Shown here: positions 1-13,463 of the stretch, one piece after another
How positions within the stretch are numbered: the stretch's first letter is position 1
Layout: every line of letters starts with the position of its first letter
Source of the DNA: Psoroptes ovis
Lineage: Eukaryota; Arthropoda; Arachnida; Sarcoptiformes; Psoroptidae
NCBI GenBank assembly: GCA_002943765.1
Contig: PQWQ01000002.1
Location: 3,844,001-3,908,000, forward strand
Direction of reading: 5' to 3'
Length of the DNA: 64,000 nucleotides
Program-made: the position numbers and the translations under genes
Notes under the pieces: generated by a model
Database searches by the model: none
Told to the model about the DNA's origin: nothing
The model's input: only the letters and a program-made list of their open reading frames with translations

Positions 1-762
1 AGCATTAACATGAATATTGATGCATTTTGCAATTTATCGATTTAGTTTTGCAACAAATAAATGAAGAAATTCAATCAATTGGCACAAGTTCAATTTCAAG
101 AAAAATGATGAAAGCGTACAAAGAGTAAACTTCATTTCATTGAAATTCTGATTGATTCATTAATATATTATCGTAACATTTAATAATAACAAAAGCAAAC
201 AATAATTAATCATTCATTGAACAGTGAATGGCTAGTAAATTTAAAAGGTCTCCACCATTGCACTAATTCACCCTTCTTACAAGCATTACGAATTCTCAAT
301 AGATTTTCATCAATTGATAGTGACAATTAAATTGAAACATGTTTCATTAATTTTTTCTTTTCGGGAAATTTATTCGCAAAAATAAAAAACTTTATTTTTA
401 TTATCTTCAGTTCATAATGGAGATAATATTTTTTGTCCATTTTTACGGAACATATTTGCTCCATAAGTTTTGCACTAAAGATGTTTGAAAAAATATATGA
501 AAATCATTTTGATCTTTATATTCTTAGTCCATTTACTTTGGATAAAATATAATCTAAATTTATTTTCTGTTTTAATGTTTCTTCATCTTATGTTTACGAG
601 TGTTTTGAGAGTGTATGTTAAATCATTTTATTTTCACATTATTGTTATTCGAAATAAGATGAAATAATGCTATTATAATTTTTTCTTCTTTATTTCATTT
701 AAAATTTTCTGGTTTTTCTCTGTAAATTATATATTTTTTTCTTTTCCTTGATTCACATATAG
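1..762. other. Non-coding stretch upstream of the first visible Ig exon
   Basis: This AT-rich stretch shows no Ig-like translation and no convincing exon on either strand. It is probably intron of the Sidestep-like gene that begins at 763, because that exon opens in phase 1 directly after an AG acceptor and so needs an upstream exon. Signal peptide and any earlier Ig exons were not found here. Confidence 0.5.
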
Positions 763-3595
763 TCCTTCCATTAAATGTTCGCATCACTACAGTACATCGT
801 CCATTGATTGATGATCAAATGATTGTGATCAATTGTGAATCAGATGGTGCAAGACCATCGGCATTATTATCATGGTGGATATCATCACAGCGGTTAGAAC
901 GTTTAGTTACTGAAGAAATAACATCAATCGATGATAATACAATTATGAATCGTACATTTAGCTCATTACAATTCATACCGACTATCGAAGATAATGGTAA
1001 AATATTGAGTTGTCGTGCTGATCATCCAGTATTACCAGATTCATCATTGGAAGATTCATGGATTTTAAATGTTTTATGTATGTTTTACAATATGAATATG
1101 ATTATTTAGAATCAATTTTTGAAATATTAATAATTTTGAAAAAATTTTTGCTTTCAAATTTTAAATACTCACAGTCAAGCCTAGATTAACAATTTCATTT
1201 GGCGCGGCAATTCAACATGATAATATTCATGAACATTCTAACGTTTCGATCGAATGTCATGTTTCGGCAAATCCGCCTGTCTCTAAAATTGAATGGATTT
1301 ATGAGGGAAGACGTTTGTCAATTGCTTCTAATCCGAAATCCATTCATTCTGAACGTAACAATGATTCTTGGATTGAATCAAGAGGCAATACTTTGATAAT
1401 CTATAATGTTGATAGAAAACAATCTGGTCGGTATCGTTGTATGGCTGTGAATTCTCAAGGAGAAGGATATAGCGATGATATTCTGCTGAAAATTCAATGT
1501 AATATTGGATAATGTATAAACATCTTTTCATGATGTTTGCTAATTTTTTTTTTATTTTTCAAAAACTATTAGATAAACCTGTGTGTGCACGTGGTCAACG
1601 AAATTTATTTGGTGTTGCGCAACGTGAATTACTTCAAGTGCCTTGTACTGTAGAATCCGATCCAGAAGAAGTGACGTTCCGTTGGATGTTCAATAGTTCC
1701 GGGTCAGATTCAATGTTGATGATTCCTATTGATTCATTTCAAGTTCGTCCAGCAAGTAAAAATCTTAAAAAAACTCGAATTTCGATTGCTCGTTATGAAC
1801 CAAAAACACGTTACGGTTATGGTCAACTATTATGTTGGGCTACAAATAAACTTGGTGAACAAAATGAACCATGTCGTTTTGATATTGTTCCAGCTGGACA
1901 ACCACAGCCATTACAAAATTGTATGGTGCAAAACCAAAGTGCTGATGGTCTTGTTGTACGATGTCAACCAGGTGATGATGGCGGTCTTGACCAACATTTT
2001 CATTTAGAAATATTTCAAGCCGATCATGGACAAATGGTTGCAAATCTAACCATCAATGATTTTGAAGTAGTTAATAAAAATTATGATGATCATTATAATA
2101 ACTCAATCCAAACAATCAATGAATCATTTGATCATGCAGCTGCTATCGATCCGTTGCAATCAAATAATCAAATCGAATTCATTGTACGTGATATTCCCGT
2201 TTCAACAACATACGTTCTTTTGTTATATGCATCAAACGAAAAAGGTCGTAGTAATTATGTTACTCTATCTGCGACAACAATGCCCCTTGGAAGTCGAGGA
2301 TCAGGTCTGACATAATTATAACGAAAATTTTAATATTTATTGCATATTTTTTTCTTTCCAGAATTCTTAAAATTTACCTCCGATTTCGGCATCAAACCTA
2401 TGATGTATCTTTTGGTCACTGTTGTTGTTTCATTAGTAATTTTAGCCATAATTATTATGATCGTCTCAAAAATGCGTTCAATCAAGAGACCAAAAAGTAA
2501 GCTGCATCGATGTATCACTAACAATTCTTAAAGTGTCTTTTTCATTTTTGAATAGGTCATCATCGAACTCTAGCATCACAAAATAGCTGTAAAACAAATA
2601 AATCAATGATTGAACAAATTTCTGCCGACCATATCGAAAACAGTAATGGTTTACATATCAATTTAGATACTTTTTCAACAGCTCAACAATCTCCAAATAA
2701 ATTAGACAATCATTCGAATGATGTTTGCACTATTGATGATGATACTGGTCTACATCCAGTGACGTTATTGGATTTGACTGCATCAACGACCAACATTATT
2801 AATCAATCATCTACTCCATTCCAAGAACATTGTTTAAGATCATTATTGAATAGTAATAATAATGATATTAGTAACAATGGTGCTGATGAAAATTTAGCAA
2901 CAACATCACATCATCATTATGGAACGATATCCATGAATCCAAATCATTCATTGTGTAAACGAATCATTAAAAATAATTCATCTCCAAAGCCACATCAACC
3001 ACTAAGTGTGATTATAAAAAATCCTCTAATGGAACATTTAAGTAGTAGTCAATCTCCATCATCAATTGATTCATTGCCATCACAGCCACCTCCAATGTAT
3101 CATACGGTTTATGCTTCCGATTCAACATCCGCTGATCCATTTTTTTCAATTCATTCGTGTCAAACAAGATCAAATTCTAATACTGATACAACAGCTCCAT
3201 TGCATTTACTTATGGATGTTTCATCCTATTATCAACAAAGTATGGATAAAATACCACAACAATCAAATCAATCATCAAACCATACAGCATTAATATCATC
3301 AAACTATCATAACCAACAGCCAATCACCATTGGTTCAATAACATGGAGTCAAGCTGAAACATTAGCATTAAGTGGTGGATCTGAAAGTCGAAATCGTATT
3401 GATTCAAATATTGGCGGTATTCTCTCACCAACATCCCCCATTTCAACATTATCGGTGCCTTTTCCTTCCACACAACAACAACAGCAGCAAAATTCTCAAA
3501 TTGTAGAATCAGCCTCAATGATGGAACAAAATGATATTGGATCGAGTAATGATAATCAACAAGAAGTTCAAAATCAACAGCAAACAATAGTCTAG
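763..3595 (+). CDS. Sidestep-like Ig/FN3 transmembrane receptor (5' incomplete)
   Basis: Five exons are visible: 763-1077, 1175-1498, 1573-2304, 2362-2496 and 2556-3595, with all internal joins in phase 1. They encode at least three Ig domains, then an FN3-like domain, one membrane helix in exon four (around MMYLLVTVVVSLVILA) and a cytoplasmic tail of about 345 residues rich in Ser, Asn, Gln and His. The third Ig ends with CWATNKLGEQNEPCRF followed by PAGQPQPLQNC, a signature I associate with the arthropod Sidestep family, receptors for Beaten path ligands in motor axon guidance. The signal peptide and first Ig lie outside the window or were not found. The stop is TAG at 3593. The family call rests on motif memory, not alignment. 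Confidence 0.75.
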
Positions 3596-3870
3596 AAATG
3601 GTGATCAAATTGTTATGAAATAATGCTCATTCCAGAAGCGATTGTAAATCAAGTTGTAAAATTATTTTAGATTTTGTTGATAAAATTGTTATTTAAATGT
3701 TATTCTATCTAATCACAAAAACGAAATTGTGCCCATACAATTTTTTTGAATTTTTTCTCTGTAAAATTATAAAAATTAAATACAACCAAAGAAAAAAAAT
3801 TTATTTCATGTGCATAAGCAATGTAAATTCATTTGTTTATATTATTATTTGAAATAAATGTGCGAATCAA
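3596..3870. other. Convergent 3' intergenic region
   Basis: This short AT-rich spacer lies between the stop of the Sidestep-like gene and the stop of the - strand zinc-finger gene. It holds AATAAA-type hexamers usable as polyadenylation signals and nothing else visible. Confidence 0.6.
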
Positions 3871-6800
3871 TTATGATTCAATTTCATTTTTAGGCTGCTG
3901 TGATTGTTGTTGTTGCTGCTGCTGCAATTGCTGTAAAGATGGCTGTAATGATGGTACAACAATACTATTACTAACAGCAGCTGCAGCAGCTAATTTTTGC
4001 TGCTCTTGATTTAAATTCCACAATTGTGGGTGTTTTTTTCGTTGATGTTTAAACATTTTCCAACGTTCAACAAACGATCTATTACAATTATCCATGTGAC
4101 ATGTCCATGGTTTTACATTACGATGTGTCATTTCATGATATTTGAGGCTGTGTTTTTGTGCAAATGATCTATTACAATTAGGCCATGTACACTCAAATTT
4201 TTCTTGTATCGATATATGTCGTTTACGATGTCTAGCTAAATGACCTGATTGTGAAAATCTTGATCCACAAAAATCACATACAAATTTTTTTTCTTTTGTA
4301 TGCACGACTGTATGTACTTTTAATTTATATTTTTCTTTAAATGCAGCCGTACATCCTGGATATGAACACCTAAATGGACGTTTAATGTGATGAATATTTC
4401 GAAGATGACTAATTATGTTTTCACAAACGCTGGTATTATATTGACATCCATCAATCACGCAACGATAATATGATGATGTCGGTGAGTTACCATTGGTATT
4501 GCCATTCGTAACATTAATTGAAGCATCGCCATCATTCAATGATTCATTTTTAGTCTGGCCATTACAATTTGAAACAGACAATTTTTTCGATGATGAGGTA
4601 GATTCATTTGCAGATTGTAATGATTCTTTGGATGCTTGTAAATCATCATTTCTTTGATGGAGTCGAGCAATATTTGAGCGAATGGAATCTTGAACTAATC
4701 TTTTCTCGTTATCCACATCGTCGTCATCATCGTCATCGAAAATACTATCAAAATTTTCAATAGTAGTCGTGTTATTGTTCGAATTAGCAGAAGAAATGTT
4801 GACCAATGATATTCCATTGTTATTATCAACACCATGGTTTGATGTTCTCAAAGCCGAAGTTGCACTGGATAAAATGGCAGATGAACACGAAGGTGAAGAT
4901 GATGATGAAGATAAACGATTAGGAGATTGAATGGTGACTATCATATCACCAGCAGATGATGATGCCGATACAACCGATTGATTTCCAATCATGGAATTAT
5001 CGTGATGAAGATTCATTGTGCTTGATAATAATTTACTTTTCCGCTTATGAGCGACCATCGAAGGAATCGTCACTTGATTATTTGTGATGGTAGGCGATGT
5101 GGTCAATGTATGAGTACCATTTGATTGTGTAGGTGCTGATGATCGTGAAGCTTGTAAATTCTGATGATGCGGATTATTGTGAATCACAGTAATAGTCTGA
5201 TGATCAGTGTGATGTTTACCGTTGTTTGAGGGATGAACAAATTCTATTCTTTCAATAGCATTAGTAGCACTTGGAACCCTGTTTTGTGTTGCTGGCGAAT
5301 TAGATTGATTTGTGGCAAATCCTATGGAAGCATTTGTGGAATTGATCATGATTTGGCCATTTGATGAAATAGCAGCGTTGTTGACTGAAGAAGTACTCGA
5401 ATCATCTTCATTGACAATCACTAAAAAAACAAAAATTCAGGTAAATTACAGGCAAGAAAATTACAAAAAAATTGTAGCTTACAGCTGATTGGGTGAGGAA
5501 GATCAACAATGGGACGTGAATCGATTTGATCGACAATTTTCACTAAAGAATTTGAAGTTGATTCTACTGATGTTGCAGTATTTGTGGTATTTGTTGGTCG
5601 AATCATCGAATTAGCATCATCATTTGTCACAAATGTAGTTGTATTAGTTGATGACTGCTGTGTTTGAGGATTTAAATGAAATTGTTCAATTTGATTTTGA
5701 CTAGATGTTAGAGTGGGATTTCTACCATTCAAAATGCTTGAAATTGGAATTGATATTGCTAAGTTAGAAAGAGAAATAATGATTAGTCCAATGAAAGATA
5801 GTCAGAAACTAACCTTGATGAATAATATGAGGTATGTGAGTTGAGGCCGAAGAGTTGACAATTGCTTGCTCTTGTTGCTGCTGCTCCTCATCCAATTTGA
5901 TCGCTGATACGACATTATTTGACTGTGTGGGAGAATCTGAATTTATTTGTATCGAATTGAAAGTATGATTTAATGAAATTTGATTCGATTGTTGCTGTGT
6001 GGCGATTTGAATTTGTTGCGGCTGAGTTGTATTATTGCTATTGTAAATAAGATTTGATGATGATACAACTGTGGATAACTTCAAAAGATCATTGATTGGT
6101 TTGATCGATTGATGATTTTGATGTGATTGTTGCTTATGCTGTTGTAAATTTGATGGAGACGGTCTTAATAATCGCTCAACTGTAGTCATATTTTTAGGCT
6201 CTAACACATCAGATGATGATAATGATGGAATGAATGATGATGTTTGTGATTTATTGATTAGCTCCAAAACTGTTGATGTTTGATGTGAAGAGTTTGTATA
6301 CAATTGGTTTGGCTGTTGCTGTTGTTGTTGCCCTAAAGAATTAATTATCGGTTGTTGATTCATTTGCTGTTGTGAATGAAAATTCATCATATTCTGATTA
6401 TTATGCTGCTGCTGCTGATGCATCGAATTCGTTTGCTGTTGATAATGAACAGAATTATTATTCAATGATTGAATATTATTTTGTTGCGTGTGATGCGGGG
6501 GCTGCTGAAGATGAATAATGTTATCAGATAAAAATATTTTATATTCCCTCTCTAAATCATTTAATTCGCCATGATAATCCAGATTTGCGCGGCAGTTACA
6601 ATTAAATACAAATTTATTGATATAGGAGCGATAACGTTCTAATAATGGGAATAATTTCTGTATGAATCTTATTTCATCATTTATTATAATATTATTATTA
6701 TTGATATTGTTACAGTTAGTATCTCCATTCATAACAATCAGATTAGAATTGTCTAATTGTTGTTGTTGTTGTTGTTGCTGCTGCGAATAAATTATTTGTT

Positions 6801-6987
6801 TTGACAATTGATGTTGATGATTACTATTGGAAGCAGTATTATTATTTATCACATTAGGATGAACAGAATTCTGATGAATATTTTGATTATTTAATAAATG
6901 CTGCTGTTGTGATGATGAAGATGCTGATGATTGATGTTGTTGTTGCTGATTTAATGTTAATTGTTTGGTATTCAAAAGCATCATCAT
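3871..6987 (-). CDS. Glutamine-rich C2H2 zinc-finger transcription factor (five fingers)
   Basis: Three exons on the minus strand, 6987-5814, 5758-5483 and 5420-3871, join in phase 1 to give about 1,000 residues. The N-terminal part is dominated by Gln/Asn/His runs around one ordered helical segment, which starts near IRFIQKLFPLLERYRSYINK and includes an NCNCRANLDYHGEL motif. The C-terminal exon carries five C2H2 fingers (YRC...HLRNIHH, FRCSYPGC, FVCDFCGSRF, FECTWPNC, WTCHMDNC), three of them with the CxxxxC spacing seen in TFIIIA-like fingers. A poly-Asp stretch and a poly-Gln tail follow the usual pattern of nuclear regulators. Start is the triple ATG at 6987. I do not recognise the orthologue. 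Its N-terminal helical region resembles that of the twelve-finger gene at 57698. Confidence 0.85.
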
Positions 6988-7945
6988 GATTTAATATAAT
7001 GGAATTTTGCAAAAAACAATACAAAATTCAAATTTCATCGATTCTTAATAAAATTTAATGAGAAAAAATATTCTACAAGATTCTTAATTTATAATCATAA
7101 TTAAAAACAATAGGAAATTTATTTTGTTCTAAATTTCAATATTCCGGCAAATTAGATTAATATCATTACAATATGGGGCAATACAAAGATTATAAACATC
7201 TAAGAATAATGCATCGAATAATTTCATAAAATCTATTTTCAATCAATCATTTTTGTTATCTAAAAATGGTGATAAAAGGCATGATTTGATCATGGAAAAG
7301 TAAATAACAAAATACTCGAGAATACACCTTTGGTTTTGAAGAAAAAAAATTTTTTGTTGTTGTTGTTGCCCTCTTTTATGCTATTTTTACATTGTTCACA
7401 TCGCGAAGCTCAACCGGGTCAAAATGGTCGAATCGAATCATCAAATGTTTCAAATTTTCCGCGAATTTCGGGATTTTTTTTTATAAATTATTCGATTGTT
7501 TATTTGTTAATATTATCATTATTATCAGATTAAACAAACATTGAAAATGTTTTCTTATCACCGATAGATTAAGAATGATCATTAATAAAATCGCTACCTT
7601 TTTAAACATATTTTTTTCATTTCCCCTATATATGTTTGCGTGTGTTCCTAAAAATGAAATTCCATAATAAATTATTGCAATTTGTGTATTTGTCAAACTC
7701 AAACTATCATTTTATCAACTATATAAGTCTATCTGAATGACTGTTCAACACATATTCAAAATACACATAAAACTAATGAAATTTTATCATCCAAATTTTT
7801 GCATTCATTGCTGCTCTGTATCATTACTTATCGAGCTATTTGAAGGAATGCAATACGATTTCTTGTACTGCACTGGTTATATGTTTGTGAATGAACATTT
7901 TTTATTTGACTTCCTGTTTTTTAAATGAAACAAAAACTTTGAGAA
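6988..7945. other. Divergent intergenic region between zinc-finger gene and two-Ig gene
   Basis: AT-rich sequence of about 960 bp separates two divergent start codons. Short open frames here are low-complexity and show no domain. It presumably holds both promoters, but I could not define an element. Confidence 0.5.
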
Positions 7946-10900
7946 ATGAATGATCATCAGCAGTGGTCATTGATGAAAATTTCAATTCATCTATTGATTG
8001 GATTATCAACTTTCAAAGGTCTGTATTGATGCTATTAATTTTTAAAATTCTATGTAACTGATGTTAAAGATTATTATCAATATACTTCTATTATTAGAAG
8101 AGCTTCAGTTATTCTCGATTACAATCGAGAAATATAATCAAAATTTAATGAACCATTTTATCATTGAAAATAATTATGAATTTTTTCTATTAATTTCGGT
8201 TCCAATTTTTACTTCATTAAATTCCATCTTTCCAATTATACTTAGATGATTGAAAAAAGTAGAAAGCTTCATTATTTATCGAATATGAAATGAAATAATA
8301 AATAATAATTGAGAGTATTCAATAGAAATATATTTGACAATTTTAGGATCAATTTGATAAAATGGTTTTTTACCAATTCTCGCCAACCTAAAAATATTTC
8401 TTTTTGAAATGACTTTTTTTATTATTTCTAAATATTTCATTTTATTTTTTTATTCATTTTTTGAAAAAAAGTTAGAATAAAAGAACAGAATTCTTCCTTG
8501 ATTTTTTCAGTTTTTTGACTCAAATTGACATTTCATGTTTCAATAATTATTAGAGAATAAGCGATTCCATAATTCTCTGTGAATAGTTTACCCTTTGCAT
8601 CCAGAAAAATAAAGTCTTTTTCCAATTAAAACTATGAGAAATCTGAGAAAAAGATGCATTGTGTTGAAAATTATTATGACAACAGCAATATATCAATGAC
8701 GACAGCTTTGACATAAATTTAATCTTGAGAATCTATTTTCTTGAATTTCATCATATGGTAATTGTATCAAATTTTTCTCATGAATTTTTTTTTTCATTTC
8801 ACAAAATGCAAAATTATTGATTCTCGAGATGTTTTCTGTAAAAAAGATAACAGTCACACATTTTAATGGACATTCAATGTTTCATAGAGAAAAATGTTAT
8901 TTTATTTCACTTTAAATTTTTTTTATCTTATTTTATGAAATAGTGTGACAGATGTTTTTGCATCTCTTTAATTTTTATTCAATTTTTTTCAAAACTTATT
9001 TTTTCAGCGAATCAATCTTTAAAAATACTGCATTCTTTGATTCCAAGAATAATAAATGCTAGAAATACTACGCAAATAACATTAGATTGTTCATATTTTT
9101 ATGATACAAATGATTTAAAATTGGTTATACGCTGGTTTCATAATGATTCACCTGAGCCAATTTATCAATGGATACCAGAATCAAATACACGCTACGTTGG
9201 TCAATTGATACGTCCATATTTTGATATAAATTTCACAATTAATAACGATGAATATTCTAAATATCGTGCATTACGTTTGAATTTATCACCGAAAACGGCA
9301 TCATCTACAAATTTGTCGCTTAATTCAATTCATTCCATAGTGTCATTATCAGGTAATTATTCATGTGTAATATCATCAATCATGAATCAAGAAAGTCGTC
9401 AAAATCAAATGATTATTTATGGTTTGTAAATTCATTGAAGATTTCATCGATACTATTATGAACAATCCTTTAATTTTCAGTGCCTCCACGTACTTTTGAA
9501 TGGCATTTTTTGGAATTAAATGATGATAATTTAGCTTTAGAATGTTTAGTTGAAGCCGTTTATCCTGAACCAGAGTTGAAATTCGTCAAACTGTTACCAA
9601 AAGATTCAAATCGATCGGAAATATCATTGACAACGAAAATAAACTTGACGATTGATAAAAATGATTGTCAAAATTTTATCGGCAAAAATTCATGCTTATA
9701 TAATGCTCGATTTATTCAACCAATTGATTCGAAAAAATTAGCACCTGGAACAATTTATGAATGTAATTTGCAACTGAAAGACTCAATATATGTGCGCAAA
9801 AAAAGAATTAAAATAATGCCAACAAATTGTGAGTAAATTTTTTTTTTTTTTTTTTTTTTTGTTATCAAACACGAAATTTTCAAAAGAATTTCAAACGATA
9901 TAATAATACTGATTATCATTTTCTATTCAAATTCTAATAAACATCATGCCCAAATTTGATATCAATTTTCTCGATGATATCGCATTCATTCATCAAAAAA
10001 TAAATAAATAGTTTTAGAATTTGAATTTCAAATTTTATTCCAGTTCACTAGATTCACATTTTTTCATCATCGCTCTGGAATTTGATAAATTTTCTAGGAA
10101 AAAAATTCACTGATAATGTCCTGTCTATTGCATTATTAATTGCATTGAAACGATTAAAAAATGAAATAAAATACAAAAATACAAATAAAAATTTGAATCA
10201 TAGAAAAAACCAGTGAAAGAAATTCAAAATTCATTTCATTTTTCTATTAGAAAAGTGTATAATTTTCATTTTATCACATTGATAAATCAAATTGGACTGT
10301 CACTACATTTTGATACTTTCAAAATACATTTTTTTTCATTAGAAAACAATACATCTGTAGCTTTTGAATGAAAAAAAAATCATATAAAACAAATGTAAAT
10401 TAGCATTCGTGCTATTTTATTATTTTAGTCATTGTTTTCTATGCATACATTTAGCACCACGCCAAACATTAAAAATAAAAATATTTGAATATAAACAGTT
10501 TTTACATACATTAAGACTAATTGATTTCTCATTTTATTATTATTGTATGATTATTATTAATATAATATTGATCTGATGATGATAACCTTAACCATAATAA
10601 CACCAAGTGTTAATGGCACCACATATTTTTAGCATTTTGATTTATTCGTCATCATCAAATATCAAGAATTGAAAGCAAAAATAAAAAATAAAGACCAGAA
10701 CTAAATTAAAATGACTGAATGTGAATTTATACAAAAAACAGACAGGCAGAAAAAAACCTGCAAAAACACACCCTTGATTGACAAATAATTTTTTTTTCAC
10801 TTTTCTATAAATTGATTCTTCAATTGTTTTTTTTTTTTTTCGTTTCGTTTCATTTGATTTCATTTCATGATATGAATATTCCGTGATTTAAAGTAATCAT

Positions 10901-11263
10901 AAATAATAATAATGATGATAATAACCACAAGAAGTGAATGAAAATTATAATTTGTGCATTCTTTCACTTCTATTCAAATCACACATAATTCATGTATGAA
11001 ACTTATAATTATTATAAATATAAACTATTAGAATCTTTTTTTTATTAATTATCAGTTAAATTTGAATGTAAAAAAATGTCAAAAAACAATATCAACAAAA
11101 TCTATTCTTCTTTCTCTTTCTCTTTCCCTTATTAGATTATCATGGCCATTCAGATAAAATGATGCAAATGTTAAATTATGAAAATAATACCAATAATCAT
11201 GAAACTAAACTAATATCAACTTATTTTCATTATTTTATGTTAATTTCCATAATTATTTTGTAA
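7946..11263 (+). CDS. Two-Ig-domain secreted or GPI-anchored cell-surface protein, possibly Beat-like
   Basis: Proposed exons are 7946-8018 (signal peptide, tentative), 9008-9421 (Ig1), 9481-9828 (Ig2) and 11136-11263, all joined in phase 1. The leader reads MKISIHLLIGLSTFK and fits in phase, but it lies 989 bp upstream of Ig1 and was chosen by inspection. Ig1 has IPRIINARNTTQITLDCSYF, a Trp in VIRWFHND, then PEPIYQWIP and GNYSCV. Ig2 has LECLVEAVYPEPELKF and ends in YECNLQL. The last exon encodes a low-complexity linker and the hydrophobic end FMLISIIIL before TAA, which looks like a GPI-attachment signal. Two Igs with such a tail resemble Beaten path ligands, but the sequence match is loose. 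No FN3 or cytoplasmic domain is present. The intron at 9829-11135 holds a long T-run. Confidence 0.65.
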
Positions 11264-11529
11264 ATAATAATAATCAAAATTCAATAAACTTAGATTCAAA
11301 TCTAAAATATTGAATAAAATTCGTTCGATTCGTCACCTAAACTTTCATGTGTCAAAATGATGCTGATCAAATTGTATGATATGTGTATTTTATTGTTTCA
11401 AATAATGTAAATGCTACCATCTGATATTGTAGAAAATCACTATCATTTAGGTGTCAAACAAAAAAATCATATTTTGAATCTTGAATTAAGTTCAAAGATA
11501 ATGTCAAATTAAATAATATTATTCCTAGA
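11264..11529. other. Spacer between two-Ig gene and sDscam array
   Basis: This AT-rich spacer contains AATAAA-type hexamers near 11283 serving the upstream gene. It leads directly into the first copy of the array element at 11530. Confidence 0.5.
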
Positions 11530-11545
11530 CCAAAATGTGGCGCTA
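11530..11545 (+). promoter_or_regulatory. CTCF-like cassette element 1
   Basis: The 16-mer is CCAAAATGTGGCGCTA, and the ATG of cassette 1 lies 111 bp downstream. This first copy lies outside any earlier cassette, so the element belongs to the cassette that follows it and is not tied to the preceding intron. Confidence 0.8.
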
Positions 11546-11655
11546 ATTTTGCCATTAAATGTAATTTAAATTTTCAAAAAACAAAATCAAAAATATTCGA
11601 GAAACTTTCTCCATCAATTCATCTCCAGTCAAATCCTAACACATCACTTGTCACC

Positions 11656-12062
11656 ATGGATTTAACATCCATATCATTATTCATCATTTTAAATTTATAC
11701 TTAGTAGATTCTGGTATGTTTTTTGATTTCATTGATCACTTTTCAGTGAAAAATTATTTTAAATTTTTTTTCATTAGTCAAACCAATTTTAAACAAGTTT
11801 CTTGCATCTGAAATCAAATTATCTTCAAATTCATCATATATTCTATCATGTACCACTGCATCTGGATCAAAACCAATTTTTTTCGAATGGTTCAAAGATG
11901 ATCATAAAAAATTATCATCTTTGGATTATAAAATTGATAGCTATGATTCGATGTCATCCATAATTTTCAATAATTTAAACATAAATGATACTGGTATTTA
12001 TACTTGTAATGCTAAAAATGTTTACGGTACCGATTCAATTTCAACTAAACTTATTATTCAAG
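11656..12062 (+). CDS. sDscam: sDscam variable cassette 1 (two-exon type)
   Basis: Leader exon 11656-11713 encodes MDLTSISLFIILNLYLVDS. After a 64-bp intron the Ig exon 11778-12062 follows, starting VKPILNKF. Ig hallmarks are SCTTASGSKPIFFEWFKDD and GIYTCNAKNVYG. The donor after ATTATTCAAG is in phase 1. It groups by sequence with cassettes 19-21 (KPIFFEW, AKN) rather than with the middle of the array. Confidence 0.88.
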
Positions 12063-12117
12063 GTTTGATTTTTTCTATTGAATTTTTTTTAAATTTAAAA
12101 TTTCGTAATATGCTAAA

Positions 12118-12133
12118 CCAATATGTGGCGCTT
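12118..12133 (+). promoter_or_regulatory. CTCF-like cassette element 2
   Basis: The 16-mer is CCAATATGTGGCGCTT, with two departures from consensus. The ATG of cassette 2 is 187 bp downstream, the longest spacing in the array. Confidence 0.72.
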
Positions 12134-12319
12134 TCGATGCAAGTTTAAAATTTAAAAATGAAAACTTTCCTATTGGTTTTCACCGTGTTTTGTTTGTTTG
12201 ACTTGATGATATGATTATTTTTTATATTGGATCATTTGTTTGTTCAGTTGTCGTTGATTTTATATCATAAGAGAATTTTTCCATGTTTTTTCCTCTTGTT
12301 TTCCATCACAAAATTAATC

Positions 12320-12738
12320 ATGTTTATTGTGAACTTTTTTGTGAATTTTTGCATTTTATTTTCAATTATTTCTGCTAAAAAAGGTAAAAAATTTTCAATT
12401 TTTTTCACAAGAATTTCTAATATTGATAAATCATTGTTTTGTTCTTAAAGATCCGCCGAAAATTTCAAAATCATTTTCGAATGAATTGAATCAATCAGAA
12501 GGTTCATTTTTAAATATTCCATGTTCAGTAATAAGTGGTTCATTACCATTTAAATTCAAATGGTTCAAAGACAAAATCGAATTATCATCAAATAGTGATT
12601 CGCATCAAATCAGAACAGATGAGTTTTTGTCTTTTTTTACAATTTCAAGATTAAAATCAAGTGATTCTGGTAATTATTCTTGTGTTGTAAGCAATGAATT
12701 TGGTTTCGATGTACAATGGACATTACTCAATGTTAAAG
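12320..12738 (+). CDS. sDscam: sDscam variable cassette 2 (two-exon type)
   Basis: Leader exon 12320-12383 encodes MFIVNFFVNFCILFSIIS. A 67-bp intron precedes the Ig exon 12451-12738, which starts DPPKISKSFSNELNQ. The Ig core is PCSVISGSLPFKFKWFKD with SGNYSCVVSNEFG and ends QWTLLNVKG. The Ig resembles the single-exon class, while the gene structure keeps the leader intron, so it may represent the ancestral form of that class. Confidence 0.87.
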
Positions 12739-12784
12739 GTAGTTTATGATTTAAATTATTTTTTTCCATTGATAAATATTTTAA

Positions 12785-12800
12785 CCAAAACGTGGCGCTA
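12785..12800 (+). promoter_or_regulatory. CTCF-like cassette element 3
   Basis: The 16-mer is CCAAAACGTGGCGCTA, and the ATG of cassette 3 lies 143 bp downstream. Confidence 0.8.
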
Positions 12801-12942
12801 TTGATTTAACTTTTTCAAATTTTCAAATTTCGGTCAATTGTCTCAATCTCAATATATTTTTTTCAAATGTTGCATTCATTTTGTTTTGATGCTATGAATG
12901 CACATGATGATAATATTTAAAATTGTGTTAAATTGTTATAAA

Positions 12943-13297
12943 ATGAATCAATTAATTTGTGTTTCCATTTTATTGAATATTATTTCACTCATTAACTCTT
13001 CATCTAATAATCATCCACCAATTATTTCAAAGACTCTTCCCACTCATTTGATTCAACCACAAGGCTCTTTGTTAAATCTTTTGTGTTCGATTTTATCTGG
13101 TACTCAACCAATCAATTTCAAATGGCTTAAAGATGATATTGAAATCAAGCAAAGCATCCATAGATCAATTGAAAATAAATCCAAATTTTCAATGTTGATG
13201 ATTCCTGAATTGGAAAGAAATGATTCAGGAAATTATTCGTGTGTTGCAAGCAATCCATTTGGAATCGATATTCAATGGACATTGCTTCAAGTCAAAG
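12943..13297 (+). CDS. sDscam: sDscam variable cassette 3 (single-exon type)
   Basis: Leader MNQLICVSILLNIISLINS and Ig are in one exon with no intron between them. The Ig starts NNHPPIISKTLPTH, has LLCSILSGTQPINFKWLKDD and GNYSCVASNPFG, and ends QWTLLQVKG at a phase-1 donor. An in-frame ATG at 12898 exists, but the leader from 12943 is a cleaner signal peptide. It begins the regular alternating block of cassettes 3-11. Confidence 0.88.
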
Positions 13298-13337
13298 GTA
13301 GTTGTTAGAATATTTTTTGAAATGATCATATTTTTGA

Positions 13338-13353
13338 CCAAAACGTGGCGCTA
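13338..13353 (+). promoter_or_regulatory. CTCF-like cassette element 4
   Basis: The 16-mer is CCAAAACGTGGCGCTA in the longer context ATTTTTGACC, and the ATG of cassette 4 is 111 bp downstream. Confidence 0.8.
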
Positions 13354-13463
13354 TCGATCCGATTACGATTTGTCAAACAATTTATATTTTGAATGACTAA
13401 AATCATTCATTCATTCCGATAGTTTTCGATCGAGTTATCATTTAACATTTATATTCTTGTAAT

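Noticed and set aside
7330..8249. Short open frames between the zinc-finger gene and the two-Ig gene
   Set aside because: Low-complexity translations, mostly from non-ATG starts, with no domain; only the 7946-8018 leader fits phase and hydrophobicity.
10642..10863. Minus-strand open frame with a hydrophobic middle
   Set aside because: Lies in an AT-rich intron and is composed of Lys/Phe runs from homopolymers; no supporting splice or family signal.
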